A stretch of 64,000 nucleotides of DNA from Streptomyces sp. D2-8 (GTDB taxonomy: Bacteria; Actinomycetota; Actinomycetes; Streptomycetales; Streptomycetaceae): contig NZ_JAAHBP010000027.1 in NCBI RefSeq assembly GCF_023184515.1, forward strand, positions 1 through 64,000. The letters run 5' to 3'. This document shows positions 23,864 to 32,713 of the stretch, piece after piece (the stretch's first letter is position 1; every line of letters begins with the position of its first letter). A program made the translations under genes and the position numbers. The notes beneath the pieces are model-generated. The model was not told the DNA's origin, did not search any database, and was given only the letters and a program-made list of their open reading frames with translations.

Positions 23864-24168
23864 GTGCTCGACCTTATCCGCCGTCTCCTGGTGTGGGTGG
23901 GCCTCTTGGCCCCTCCACCCCGTAGACACTGCGCCACCGCTCATACGCTGCGGACCATGCCCGCTGCACCTTTTCCGCAGCGGGCGCCACTTCCCGCGCA
24001 CCGCAGCCCGTACGGGCTGGGAGCCCTTATCGACGGTGCTTCCACCGTCACCGTGCGCCCCTACCTCGCCGCTCACGGCAGCGCCAGAGGCGTCGCGAGC
24101 TGGCCATGGCGCCTTGGGGACCGGACCTGCCGGGGCCCTACCGGATCGAGCGGACGGAGGTCGCTTGA
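23864..24168 (+). pseudogene. Streptomyces small hypothetical protein, apparently frameshifted
   Basis: From GTG 23864 (GGAG eight bases upstream) the product begins VLDLIRRLLVWVGLLAPPPR and continues to VRPYLAAHG. After that, family-like sequence (RRRELAMAPWGPDLPGPYRI, ending RTEVA) resumes in another frame, whose TGA at 24166-24168 overlaps the ATG of the next gene. The original frame instead runs on to 24250 inside that gene. A one-base indel near 24085-24100 best explains this. Function unknown; such proteins often pair with the downstream gene family and short GntR regulators. Confidence 0.6.
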
Positions 24169-24476
24169 TGAGCGCGGGCTTCGAGTCGAGAGAGCCGGAG
24201 GCGGGACAGCGGTTGCGCGAAGCGCGTCTCCTGCCCTGGTCCAGCCTTGAGGGCAAGTCGAGCTACCTGATCACCGACGACCGTGGGGGACGCCTGTCCC
24301 GTCTGGCCGACCTCGCCGAAGCGACCCAGCTCGGCATGGGTGCCCGGCTCCTCGCCCATGCCGACGACATGCTTCCGAACGCCACCGAGACGCAACTGCG
24401 CTTCCTGGCCGAGCGGCTGACCGAGGCGCTGCGGGACATCCTCCGCGTTGCCGAGAGCCGGGGCCGTACGCCGTAG
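24168..24476 (+). CDS. Conserved Streptomyces hypothetical protein
   Basis: 102 aa, ATG 24168 with CGGAGG seven bases upstream. The body (LREARLLPWSSLEGKSSYLI; LGMGARLLAHADDMLP) is soluble and helical towards the C-terminus, without recognised domains. It belongs to a family often encoded next to small HTH regulators in Streptomyces. Overlaps the stop of the upstream (frameshifted) gene and is followed by a strong terminator. Confidence 0.65.
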   Translation: MSAGFESREPEAGQRLREARLLPWSSLEGKSSYLITDDRGGRLSRLADLAEATQLGMGARLLAHADDMLPNATETQLRFLAERLTEALRDILRVAESRGRTP

Positions 24477-24486
24477 GGAAAACGCC

Positions 24487-24523
24487 GACGCCCCCTGCCC
24501 GATGACTCAGGGCAGGGGGCGTC
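24487..24523. terminator. Bidirectional terminator
   Basis: A perfect 14-bp stem, GACGCCCCCTGCCC / GGGCAGGGGGCGTC, loop of nine bases, between convergent genes. Confidence 0.9.
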
Positions 24524-24545
24524 GAGAACAACCCGCGAGAACCGC

Positions 24546-26864
24546 CTACTTCACCGGCTCCGGCTCCGGCGCGCTCGTAGAGTCCGACGTGCCCGCCGGC
24601 GGCTCACCGTCGTCGCCGTCGTCCTCGCCCTCCGGCACGACCGGCGTCTTCACCGAGTCCAGCAGCAGCTGAGCGACGTCCACCACCTGGATGGACTCCT
24701 TCGCCTTGCCGTCGTTCTTCTTGCCGTTGACGGAGTCCGTGAGCATCACGAGGCAGAACGGGCAGGCCGTCGACACGATGTCGGGGTTCAGCGACAGCGC
24801 CTCATCGACACGCTCGTTGTTGATGCGCTTGCCGATCCGCTCCTCCATCCACATCCGCGCACCACCGGCGCCGCAGCAGAAGCCGCGCTCCTTGTGGCGG
24901 TGCATCTCCTCGTTGCGGACGCCCGGGACGGCGGCGATGATCTCGCGCGGAGGGGTGTAGATCTTGTTGTGGCGGCCCAGGTAGCACGGGTCGTGGTACG
25001 TGATGATGCCCTCGACCGGCGTGACCGGGATCAGCTTGCCCTCGTCGACGAGGTGCTGGAGCAGCTGCGTGTGGTGGATGACCTCGTAGTCGCCGCCGAG
25101 CTGCGGGTACTCGTTGCCGAGCGTGTTGAGGCAGTGCGGGCAGGTAGCGACGATCTTCTTGGCCGACTTGGGCTTCGCCGACTCGGCGACGACCTTGCCC
25201 TCGTCGTCCATCTCCTCGCCGAACGCCATGTTCAGCGCCATGACGTTTTCCATGCCGAGCTCCTGGAACAGGGGCTCGTTGCCGAGACGTCGTGCGGAGT
25301 CACCGGTGCACTTCTCGTCGCCGCCCATGATCGCGAACTTGACGCCCGCGATGTGGAGGAGTTCCGCGAAGGCCTTCGTGGTCTTCTTGGCGCGGTCCTC
25401 CAGGGCGCCGGCGCAGCCGACCCAGTACAGGTACTCGACCTCGGACAGGTCCTCGATGTCCTTGCCGACGACCGGGACCTCGAAGTCGACCTCCTTGAGC
25501 CACTCCAGGCGCTGCTTCTTCGCCAGGCCCCAGGGGTTGCCCTTCTTCTCCAGGTTCTTGAGCATCGTGCCCGCCTCGGACGGGAACGACGACTCGATCA
25601 TCACCTGGTAGCGGCGCATGTCGACGATGTGGTCGACGTGCTCGATGTCCACCGGGCACTGCTCGACACAGGCGCCGCAGGTGGTGCAGGACCACAGGAC
25701 GTCCGGGTCGATGACGCCGTTCTCCTCCAGCGTGCCGACCAGCGGACGCTCGGCCTCCGCGAGGGCGGACGCGGGGACGTCCTTGAGCTGCTCCTCGGAC
25801 GCCTTCTCCTCGCCCTCCATCGTCTTGCCGCCGCCGGCCAGCAGGTACGGCGCCTTGGCGTGCGCGTGGTCCCGCAGGGACATGATGAGCAGCTTGGGGG
25901 AGAGGGGCTTGCCCGTGTTCCAGGCGGGGCACTGCGACTGGCAGCGGCCGCACTCGGTGCAGGTGGAGAAGTCCAGCAGGCCCTTCCAGGAGTACTGCTC
26001 CACCTGGGACACGCCGAAGACGTCGTCGTCGCCCGGGTCGGTGAAGTCGATCGGCTTGCCGCCGGACGTCATGGGCTGGAGCGCGCCGAGGGCCGTGCCG
26101 CCGCTCGCCTCGCGCTTGAACCAGATGTTCGGGAAGGCGAGGAAGCGGTGCCAGGCGACACCCATGTTGGTGTTGAGCGACACCACGATCATCCAGATGA
26201 ACGAGGTGCCGATCTTGATCGTCGCGACCAGGTAGACGAGGTTCTGCAGCGCGGAGACGCTCAGCCCCTTGAACGCGAGCACCAGCGGGTACGACGCGAA
26301 GTACGACGCCTCGTAGTGGTCGACGTGGTGGAGCGCGCCCTCCAGGCCCCGCAGCACGTAGATCGCCAGGCCGATGGTGAGGATGACGTACTCGACGAAG
26401 TACGCCTGGCCCGCCTTGGAACCGGCGAAGCGGGACTTGCGGCCGGCCCGCGAGGGCAGGCTCAGCAGCCGGATCACCATGAGCACCGCGATGCCCAGGA
26501 CCGTCATCACACCGATGAACTCGATGTACAGCTCGAACGGCAGGAAGCCGCCGATGACCGGCAGCACCCAGTCGGCCTGGAACAGCTGGCCGAACGCCTG
26601 GGCGAGGGTCGGCGGCAGCGTCAGGAAGCCGACGGCGACGAACCAGTGCGCGACACCGACGATGCCCCACCGGTTCATGCGCGTGTGGCCGAGGAACTCC
26701 TTCACCAGGGTCACGCTGCGCTGGTAGGGGTTGTCGGTCCGGGTTCCGGCCGGGACCGGCTGGCCCAGCTTGAAGTACCGGACGAACTGGCCGATCGCGC
26801 GCGCGAGAAGCGCGACGCCGATCACGGTCAGTACCAGCGACACGATGATCGCGGCGAGTTGCAT
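24546..26864 (-). CDS. (Fe-S)-binding protein with membrane domain, HdrD/GlpC-like reductase
   Basis: 772 aa. Residues 1-~270 have five to six transmembrane helices, resembling a nitrate-reductase gamma/cytochrome-b-like module. Two 4Fe-4S ferredoxin motifs follow: CTECGRCQSQCP (~315) and CTTCGACVEQCP (~405). Two cysteine-rich CCG domains come next, with CPHC, HDPCYLGRHN, GFCCGAGGARMW and CPFCLVML. The acidic tail is disordered. This architecture fits a membrane electron-transfer oxidoreductase, possibly oxidising quinol or linked to acyl-CoA metabolism; the substrate is unknown. An inverted repeat TTACTAAGCGGTAA lies 67 bp upstream. Confidence 0.88.
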   Translation of the reverse strand: MQLAAIIVSLVLTVIGVALLARAIGQFVRYFKLGQPVPAGTRTDNPYQRSVTLVKEFLGHTRMNRWGIVGVAHWFVAVGFLTLPPTLAQAFGQLFQADWVLPVIGGFLPFELYIEFIGVMTVLGIAVLMVIRLLSLPSRAGRKSRFAGSKAGQAYFVEYVILTIGLAIYVLRGLEGALHHVDHYEASYFASYPLVLAFKGLSVSALQNLVYLVATIKIGTSFIWMIVVSLNTNMGVAWHRFLAFPNIWFKREASGGTALGALQPMTSGGKPIDFTDPGDDDVFGVSQVEQYSWKGLLDFSTCTECGRCQSQCPAWNTGKPLSPKLLIMSLRDHAHAKAPYLLAGGGKTMEGEEKASEEQLKDVPASALAEAERPLVGTLEENGVIDPDVLWSCTTCGACVEQCPVDIEHVDHIVDMRRYQVMIESSFPSEAGTMLKNLEKKGNPWGLAKKQRLEWLKEVDFEVPVVGKDIEDLSEVEYLYWVGCAGALEDRAKKTTKAFAELLHIAGVKFAIMGGDEKCTGDSARRLGNEPLFQELGMENVMALNMAFGEEMDDEGKVVAESAKPKSAKKIVATCPHCLNTLGNEYPQLGGDYEVIHHTQLLQHLVDEGKLIPVTPVEGIITYHDPCYLGRHNKIYTPPREIIAAVPGVRNEEMHRHKERGFCCGAGGARMWMEERIGKRINNERVDEALSLNPDIVSTACPFCLVMLTDSVNGKKNDGKAKESIQVVDVAQLLLDSVKTPVVPEGEDDGDDGEPPAGTSDSTSAPEPEPVK

Positions 26865-26930
26865 GGGGGCTCCTCGGGCCTGCGAGGGGTTTCGTCGGGG
26901 GGACCTGGTGTTTTCCAGGGTTCCCCGAAA

Positions 26931-26944
26931 TTACTAAGCGGTAA
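26931..26944. promoter_or_regulatory. Palindrome upstream of the Fe-S reductase gene
   Basis: TTAC-TAAGCG-GTAA, a TetR-style inverted repeat, placed in the promoter region of the minus-strand reductase gene. The regulator is not in this window. Confidence 0.35.
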
Positions 26945-27117
26945 CTTATGCAGTCCGTCTGAGACTACCCTCATCCTCCGCCGCACTGTAGCCGGGTGGG
27001 CAGTGATCTGAATCGCTGAGGGTTGCCTCAGAAACAGACCGGATCCGGTCGGGATCTCATCGCGATCCCGCCGTGTTATTCATACCGAAATGTCATAGTC
27101 CCGCCTAACTTATATCC

Positions 27118-28137
27118 GTGCTCTACGGGATCACCGCCGCCGCCACCGCCCTCGTCCTCACCGCCCTGCTCGCGGCCGTCCTGCGGGCCCCCGCGCTGCG
27201 GCTGCGGCTGGTCGAGCGACGGCGGACGCGGGACGTACCGCTGTCCGGGGGTGCGGCCGTCGTGCTCGTCACGGGGCTGGTCGTCGGTGCCGGGGGGTGG
27301 CTGGGGGTCGCGCCGCCCGCCGACGGGACGCGGGGGGTGCTCGTCGCGGCGGGCGCCGTCGCGCTGCTCGGGCTCGTCGGTGACGCGTGGCGGCTGCGGC
27401 GGCGGGTGCTGGCCGCCGGCACGGGCGTGGCGGCCGCGTGTGTCGTGCCGTACGGGGAGACGGGGGTGGGGACCGGGATGCTGGCCGTCGTGTGGGTCGT
27501 GGCGGTGGTGCTCGGGTTCCGGGGGCTCGATCACGCCGACGGCCTGGCGGGTACGGTCGGGGTCGTCACCGCCTTCGGGGTGGCGGCCTGTGCGGCCGTC
27601 GAGGTGATGGACGGGATCGCGGGGCTGATGAGTGTGCTGGCCGCCGCGTTGACCGGGTTGCTGCTTCACAACTGGCACCCCGCGCGCGTGGCGCTGGGAA
27701 GCTGCGGGTCCATGGCCGCGGGGTTCGTGATCGCCGTGGGGGCCGTGCACGCCCGGGCCGGGTTCGGGATCGGGGAGAGCGCGGGGGTCCTGTTCGCGCT
27801 GACCGCCGTGGTGGGTGCCGATGCCGTGCTCGTCCTGGTGTCCCGGCGGTCGGCCCGGCGGGGCGTGCTGCGCGGCGGGCCCGACCATCTCGCGCATCGG
27901 CTGCGGCGGCTCGGGCTGACCGCGCCGGGGGTGAGTCTGCTGCTGGGAATCGGGGCGTTGTCCGGGGTGCTCGTCGGGGTACTCGCGCATGCCGGCCGGA
28001 TCGGGGCCGACGCCCTGTGGTGGGTGGCGGGAGGGGCCCTCGTGGTGGTGTTCGCTCTTTCGCGTGTTCCTGTGTACGGGCCTGGACGCAGCGTATCGCC
28101 GCAGGTCGGAGCACCATTGCGTGTAAGGAACGGATAA
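27118..28137 (+). CDS. MraY/WecA-like glycosyltransferase-family membrane protein with altered catalytic motifs
   Basis: 339 aa with about ten hydrophobic helices arranged like the polyprenyl-phosphate HexNAc-1-P transferases (MraY, WecA, TagO). Where active enzymes have LGxxDD, this has LLGLVGDAWRL; where they have NxxNxxDGxDGL, it has GLDHADGLAG. So at least one magnesium-binding Asp and one Asn are replaced. It could be a divergent enzyme or an inactive relative. GTG 27118 lies six bases after TAACTT with no ribosome site, suggesting a leaderless message. It lies directly upstream of dnaK but probably has its own promoter. Confidence 0.65.
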   Translation: MLYGITAAATALVLTALLAAVLRAPALRLRLVERRRTRDVPLSGGAAVVLVTGLVVGAGGWLGVAPPADGTRGVLVAAGAVALLGLVGDAWRLRRRVLAAGTGVAAACVVPYGETGVGTGMLAVVWVVAVVLGFRGLDHADGLAGTVGVVTAFGVAACAAVEVMDGIAGLMSVLAAALTGLLLHNWHPARVALGSCGSMAAGFVIAVGAVHARAGFGIGESAGVLFALTAVVGADAVLVLVSRRSARRGVLRGGPDHLAHRLRRLGLTAPGVSLLLGIGALSGVLVGVLAHAGRIGADALWWVAGGALVVVFALSRVPVYGPGRSVSPQVGAPLRVRNG

Positions 28138-28139
28138 GA

Positions 28140-28212
28140 GTTGAGCCTGCCCGACTCAGCTCTGTTGACCGGTTGGGGGCCGTCGTGCACACTTGAGTCC
28201 GTTCCACTCAAG
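28140..28212 (+). promoter_or_regulatory. dnaK promoter with HspR operators (HAIR)
   Basis: CTTGAGT-CCGTTCC-ACTCAAG (28192-28212) is a perfect HAIR element, the binding site of HspR. A degenerate copy, GTTGAGC-N7-ACTCAGC, lies at 28140-28160. TTGACC (28165-28170) and CACACT (28188-28193), 17 bp apart, are plausible -35/-10 boxes lying between and overlapping the operators, so HspR with DnaK as co-repressor would block the promoter. Confidence 0.85.
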
Positions 28213-28231
28213 TCAGCTGGAGGAATCAACC

Positions 28232-30097
28232 ATGGCACGTGCGGTCGGCATCGACCTGGGCACGACTAACTCCGTCGTCAGCGTTCTGGAGGGCGGCGAG
28301 CCCACCGTCATCACCAACGCCGAGGGCGCCAGGACCACGCCGTCCGTCGTCGCCTTCGCCAAGAACGGTGAGGTGCTCGTCGGAGAGGTGGCCAAGCGCC
28401 AGGCGGTCACGAACGTGGACCGGACCATTCGCTCCGTCAAGCGTCACATGGGCACGGACTGGAAGATCGAGCTCGACGGGAAGCCCTTCAACCCGCAGCA
28501 GATCAGCGCCTTCGTGCTCCAGAAGCTCAAGCGGGACGCCGAGTCCTACCTGGGCGAGAAGGTGACCGACGCGGTCATCACCGTCCCGGCGTACTTCAAC
28601 GACTCCGAGCGCCAGGCCACGAAGGAGGCCGGCGAGATCGCCGGTCTGAACGTGCTGCGCATCGTCAACGAGCCGACGGCCGCCGCCCTGGCCTACGGCC
28701 TCGACAAGGACGACCAGACCATCCTGGTCTTCGACCTCGGTGGCGGTACGTTCGACGTCTCGCTGCTGGAGATCGGCGACGGTGTCGTCGAGGTGAAGGC
28801 CACCAACGGTGACAACCACCTCGGCGGTGACGACTGGGACCAGCGCGTCGTCGACTACCTCGTCCAGCAGTTCCAGTCCGGCCACGGCGTGGACCTGGGC
28901 AAGGACAAGATGGCCCTGCAGCGTCTGCGCGAGGCCGCCGAGAAGGCGAAGATCGAGCTGTCCTCGTCCACCGAGACCTCGATCAACCTGCCCTACATCA
29001 CCGCCTCCGCCGAGGGCCCCCTGCACCTCGACGAGAAGCTCACCCGCGCCCAGTTCCAGCAGCTGACCGCGGACCTCCTGGAGCGCTGCAAGACGCCGTT
29101 CCACAACGTCATCAAGGACGCCGGCATCTCCATCAGCGAGATCGACCACGTCGTCCTGGTCGGCGGCTCGACCCGTATGCCCGCCGTCGCCGAGCTCGTC
29201 AAGGAGCTGACCGGCGGCAAGGACGCCAACAAGGGCGTGAACCCGGACGAGGTCGTCGCCATCGGCGCCGCCCTGCAGGCCGGTGTCCTCAAGGGCGAGG
29301 TCAAGGACGTCCTGCTCCTCGACGTCACCCCGCTGTCCCTCGGTATCGAGACCAAGGGCGGCATCATGACCAAGCTGATCGAGCGGAACACGACGATCCC
29401 GACCAAGCGGTCCGAGATCTTCACCACCGCCGAGGACAACCAGCCGTCCGTGCAGATCCAGGTCTACCAGGGCGAGCGCGAGATCGCGGCGTACAACAAG
29501 AAGCTCGGGATGTTCGAGCTGACCGGTCTGCCGCCGGCGCCCCGCGGTGTCCCGCAGATCGAGGTGTCCTTCGACATCGACGCCAACGGCATCATGCACG
29601 TGACCGCCAAGGACCTGGGCACGGGCAAGGAGCAGAAGATGACCGTCACCGGCGGCTCCTCGCTGCCGAAGGACGAGGTCGACCGCATGCGCCAGGAGGC
29701 CGAGCAGTACGCGGAGGAGGACCACAAGCGCCGCGAGGCCGCCGAGTCCCGCAACCAGGGCGAGCAGCTCGTCTACCAGACCGAGAAGTTCCTCAAGGAC
29801 AACGAGGACAAGGTCCCGGGCGACATCAAGACCGAGGTCGAGGAAGCCGTCGCCGAGCTGAAGGAGAAGCTCAAGGGCGAGGACTCCGCCGAGATCCGCA
29901 CCGCCACCGAGAAGGTCGCGGCCGTCTCCCAGAAGCTCGGCCAGGCCATGTACGCCGACGCGAACGCCGCGCAGGCAGCCGGAGGCGACTCGGCCGGGGC
30001 CGGAGCGGCGGGTGCCGGTGACGCCAAGGCCGACGACGACGTCGTCGACGCCGAGATCGTCGACGAGCCGCGTGACCGGAAGGACGGTGCCGCGTGA
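28232..30097 (+). CDS. dnaK: Molecular chaperone DnaK (Hsp70)
   Basis: 621 aa, full length. The ATPase domain starts MARAVGIDLGTTNSVV and includes the phosphate loop DLGGGTFDVS. The substrate-binding domain contains LLLDVTPLSLGIETKGG, and the C-terminal lid ends in an Ala/Gly/Asp-rich tail with DDDVVDAEIVDE. ATG 28232 follows GGAGGAA. First gene of dnaK-grpE-dnaJ-hspR, repressed by HspR at HAIR sites; in Streptomyces DnaK acts as HspR co-repressor. Confidence 0.98.
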   Translation: MARAVGIDLGTTNSVVSVLEGGEPTVITNAEGARTTPSVVAFAKNGEVLVGEVAKRQAVTNVDRTIRSVKRHMGTDWKIELDGKPFNPQQISAFVLQKLKRDAESYLGEKVTDAVITVPAYFNDSERQATKEAGEIAGLNVLRIVNEPTAAALAYGLDKDDQTILVFDLGGGTFDVSLLEIGDGVVEVKATNGDNHLGGDDWDQRVVDYLVQQFQSGHGVDLGKDKMALQRLREAAEKAKIELSSSTETSINLPYITASAEGPLHLDEKLTRAQFQQLTADLLERCKTPFHNVIKDAGISISEIDHVVLVGGSTRMPAVAELVKELTGGKDANKGVNPDEVVAIGAALQAGVLKGEVKDVLLLDVTPLSLGIETKGGIMTKLIERNTTIPTKRSEIFTTAEDNQPSVQIQVYQGEREIAAYNKKLGMFELTGLPPAPRGVPQIEVSFDIDANGIMHVTAKDLGTGKEQKMTVTGGSSLPKDEVDRMRQEAEQYAEEDHKRREAAESRNQGEQLVYQTEKFLKDNEDKVPGDIKTEVEEAVAELKEKLKGEDSAEIRTATEKVAAVSQKLGQAMYADANAAQAAGGDSAGAGAAGAGDAKADDDVVDAEIVDEPRDRKDGAA

Positions 30098-30750
30098 CGG
30101 AGGAGACCCCGGGCTTCGACGAGCAGCAGCCCGACGTCCCTTCCGGCGCCACCTCCGACGACGCCGAGCCGAAGGCCGCCTCCCCCTCCGCGGAGGAGGG
30201 GGCGGCCCCGGCCGGGGACACGGGCCAGGACGCGGCCCTGGTGGCCCAGCTGGACCAGGCCCGCACGGCGCTCAGCGAGCGCACGGCGGACCTCCAGCGC
30301 CTCCAGGCCGAGTTCCAGAACTACCGCCGCCGGGTCGAGCGCGACCGGATCGCGGTCAAGGAGATCGCCATCGCGAACCTCCTGACCGAGCTCCTGCCCG
30401 TGCTCGACGACATCGGCCGGGCGCGTGAACACGGCGAACTGGTCGGCGGCTTCAAGTCCGTCGCCGAGTCGCTGGAGGGCACCGCGGCGAAGATGGGCCT
30501 GCAGCAGTTCGGCAAGGAGGGCGAGCCCTTCGACCCGACGATCCACGAAGCCCTGATGCACAGCTACGCGCCGGACGTCACCGAGACGACATGCGTCGCG
30601 ATCCTGCAGCCCGGCTACCGGATCGGCGAGCGCACCATCCGCCCCGCGCGGGTGGCGGTGGCCGAACCCCAGCCGGGGGCGCAGACGGTCAAGGCGGACG
30701 AGTCCGCCGACGCCGACGACAAGGAGAGCGGTGGCCCGGACGAGGGCTGA
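30094..30750 (+). CDS. grpE: Nucleotide exchange factor GrpE
   Basis: 218 aa. An acidic, low-complexity N-terminus precedes the coiled coil (~50-85) and the dimer/beta domain with EFQNYRRRVERDR and the signature region up to GYRIGERTIRPARVAV. It releases ADP from DnaK. The GTG start overlaps the dnaK stop, indicating translational coupling. Confidence 0.95.
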   Translation: MTEETPGFDEQQPDVPSGATSDDAEPKAASPSAEEGAAPAGDTGQDAALVAQLDQARTALSERTADLQRLQAEFQNYRRRVERDRIAVKEIAIANLLTELLPVLDDIGRAREHGELVGGFKSVAESLEGTAAKMGLQQFGKEGEPFDPTIHEALMHSYAPDVTETTCVAILQPGYRIGERTIRPARVAVAEPQPGAQTVKADESADADDKESGGPDEG

Positions 30751-30783
30751 CGTCATCAACGAAGGGAAGGAGGGGCGTCGAGG

Positions 30784-31974
30784 ATGAGCACCAAGGACTT
30801 CATCGAGAAGGACTACTACAAGGTCCTCGGCGTCCCCAAGGACGCCACCGAGGCCGAGATCAAGAAGGCGTACCGGAAGCTCGCCCGCGAGTTCCACCCG
30901 GACGCCAACAAGGGAAACGTCAAGGCGGAGGAGCGCTTCAAGGAGATCTCCGAGGCCAACGACATCCTCGGCGATCCCAAGAAGCGCAAGGAGTACGACG
31001 ACGCGCGCGCCCTCTTCGGCAACGGCAGTTTCCGCCCGGGGCCGGGCGGCGCGGGCGGCTCCTTCAACTTCGACCTGGGCGACCTCTTCGGAGGCGGCGC
31101 CCAGGGTGGCGGCGGCCAGGGAGCCGGCGGCTTCGGCGGCGGACTCGGTGACGTTTTCGGGGGCCTGTTCAACCGCGGCGGCGCGGGCGGGCCGGGGACG
31201 CGTACGCACCCCAGGCGCGGCCAGGACATCGAGTCCGAGGTCACGCTCAGCTTCACGGAGGCGATCGAGGGCGCGACCGTCCCGCTGCGGATGTCGTCGC
31301 AGTCACCCTGCAAGGCATGCTCGGGCACCGGCGACAAGAACGGCACACCGCGCGTGTGCCCGACCTGCGTCGGCACCGGGCAGGTCGCCCGGGGCAGCGG
31401 CGGCGGCTTCTCCCTCACCGACCCCTGCCCGGACTGCAAGGGCCGCGGTCTGATCGCGGAGAACGCCTGCGAGGTCTGCAAGGGCAGCGGCCGGGCCAAG
31501 TCCTCGCGGACCATGCAGGTGCGCATCCCCGCGGGCGTCAGCGACGGCCAGCGGATCCGGTTGCGCGGCAAGGGAGCGCCGGGCGAGCGCGGCGGGCCGG
31601 CGGGCGACCTCTACGTGGTCGTGCACGTCGACTCCCACCCGGTGTTCGGCCGCAAGGAGGACAACCTCACGGTCACCGTCCCGGTGACCTTCACCGAGGC
31701 GGCCCTCGGCGGCGAGGTGCGGGTGCCCACCCTGGGCGGCCCGCCCGTCACGCTGAAGCTGCCGCCGGGCACGCCCAACGGGCGCACCATGCGCGCCCGG
31801 GGCAAGGGCGCGGTCCGCAAGGACGGCACCCGCGGCGACCTCCTGGTCACCGTCGAGGTGAGTGTTCCGAAGGACCTGACGGGGAAGGCTCGTGACGCAC
31901 TCGAGGCGTATCGCGAGGCGACCGCGGGTGAGGATCCGCGGGCGGATCTGTTCCAGGCCGCGAAGGGAGCATGA
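30784..31974 (+). CDS. dnaJ: Chaperone DnaJ (Hsp40)
   Basis: 396 aa. J-domain with HPD in REFHPDANKG (~40), a Gly/Phe-rich linker (~85-135), four CxxCxGxG zinc motifs (CKACSGTG, CPTCVGTG, CPDCKGRG, CEVCKGSG) and the C-terminal client-binding domains. It delivers clients to DnaK and stimulates its ATPase. In-frame ATG 30784 follows GGGAAGGAGG at a normal-to-long distance. Its stop overlaps the hspR ATG. Confidence 0.96.
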   Translation: MSTKDFIEKDYYKVLGVPKDATEAEIKKAYRKLAREFHPDANKGNVKAEERFKEISEANDILGDPKKRKEYDDARALFGNGSFRPGPGGAGGSFNFDLGDLFGGGAQGGGGQGAGGFGGGLGDVFGGLFNRGGAGGPGTRTHPRRGQDIESEVTLSFTEAIEGATVPLRMSSQSPCKACSGTGDKNGTPRVCPTCVGTGQVARGSGGGFSLTDPCPDCKGRGLIAENACEVCKGSGRAKSSRTMQVRIPAGVSDGQRIRLRGKGAPGERGGPAGDLYVVVHVDSHPVFGRKEDNLTVTVPVTFTEAALGGEVRVPTLGGPPVTLKLPPGTPNGRTMRARGKGAVRKDGTRGDLLVTVEVSVPKDLTGKARDALEAYREATAGEDPRADLFQAAKGA

Positions 31975-32432
31975 GTCAGATGGACGGTCGTCGGCGCAAT
32001 CCGTATGAACTGACCGAGGAAACCCCGGTCTACGTCATCTCGGTGGCGGCCCAGCTGTCCGGCCTGCACCCCCAGACCCTGCGCCAGTACGACCGGCTGG
32101 GCCTGGTGTCCCCCGACCGCACCGCCGGCCGGGGCCGGCGCTACTCGGCCCGCGACATCGAACTGCTGCGCACCGTCCAGCAGTTGTCACAGGACGAGGG
32201 CATCAACCTGGCCGGAATCAAGCGCATCATCGAACTGGAGAACCAGGTCGCCGCGCTCCAGGCCCGGGTGGCCGAGCTGGAGGACGCGCTCGACGGCGCG
32301 GCGGCGGCGATGCGCCAGCGCGAGGCCGCGGTGCACGCGTCGTACCGCCGTGACCTGGTGCCGTACCAGGAGGTGCAGCAGACCAGCGCGCTGGTGGTGT
32401 GGCGGCCGAAGCGGCAGCAGCAGTCCGACTGA
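31971..32432 (+). CDS. hspR: Heat-shock repressor HspR (MerR family)
   Basis: 153 aa. MerR winged helix (VYVISVAAQLSGLHPQTLRQ, then GLVSPDRTAGRGRRYSARDI) and a C-terminal coiled coil (~80-110). HspR binds HAIR sequences; one precedes dnaK and another precedes clpB in this same window, so this operon autoregulates and also controls the clpB gene 6 kb downstream. The start overlaps the dnaJ stop (ATGA). Confidence 0.95.
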   Translation: MSQMDGRRRNPYELTEETPVYVISVAAQLSGLHPQTLRQYDRLGLVSPDRTAGRGRRYSARDIELLRTVQQLSQDEGINLAGIKRIIELENQVAALQARVAELEDALDGAAAAMRQREAAVHASYRRDLVPYQEVQQTSALVVWRPKRQQQSD

Positions 32433-32458
32433 CGCGCATGCGCCCGTGAAAGGGCCGG

Positions 32459-32490
32459 AAAAGGGCCGGGAGGCAACTCCCGGCCCTTTT
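32459..32490 (+). terminator. Terminator of the dnaK operon
   Basis: A perfect 14-bp stem, AAAAGGGCCGGGAG / CTCCCGGCCCTTTT, with a 4-base loop, 27 bp after hspR. The following 32491-32713 has two small inverted repeats (CCGCAG/CTGCGG at about 32562-32587; GCTTCCGC/GCGGAAGC at 32614-32644), probably part of the next gene's control region. Confidence 0.9.
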
Positions 32491-32713
32491 CGTATACCTT
32501 GACCCGATTTTGCCGGGTCTCCTGTGGATGACTGCGCAGTGCATGTTGCTTGAAGGCCATTCCGCAGAGTCTTCACAAGTGCTGCGGAGCGTGGTGTTGT
32601 CATCTCGTTAAGTGCTTCCGCTTGACGCTGGGGGGCGCGGAAGCGTTGGCTTTTCAGTCACATGGGCACCAAAGCTGTGCCCACGTCCGAATCACACGCG
32701 AAGTGAGCTCCGC

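Noticed and set aside
24894..27011. 705-codon plus-strand frame opposite the Fe-S reductase gene
   Set aside because: Low-complexity Arg/Val/Leu/Asp product typical of the complementary strand; the minus-strand reductase has clear CxxCxxC motifs.
28226..29725. 499-codon minus-strand frame opposite dnaK
   Set aside because: Antisense shadow of a strongly conserved gene; no recognisable domain or start context.
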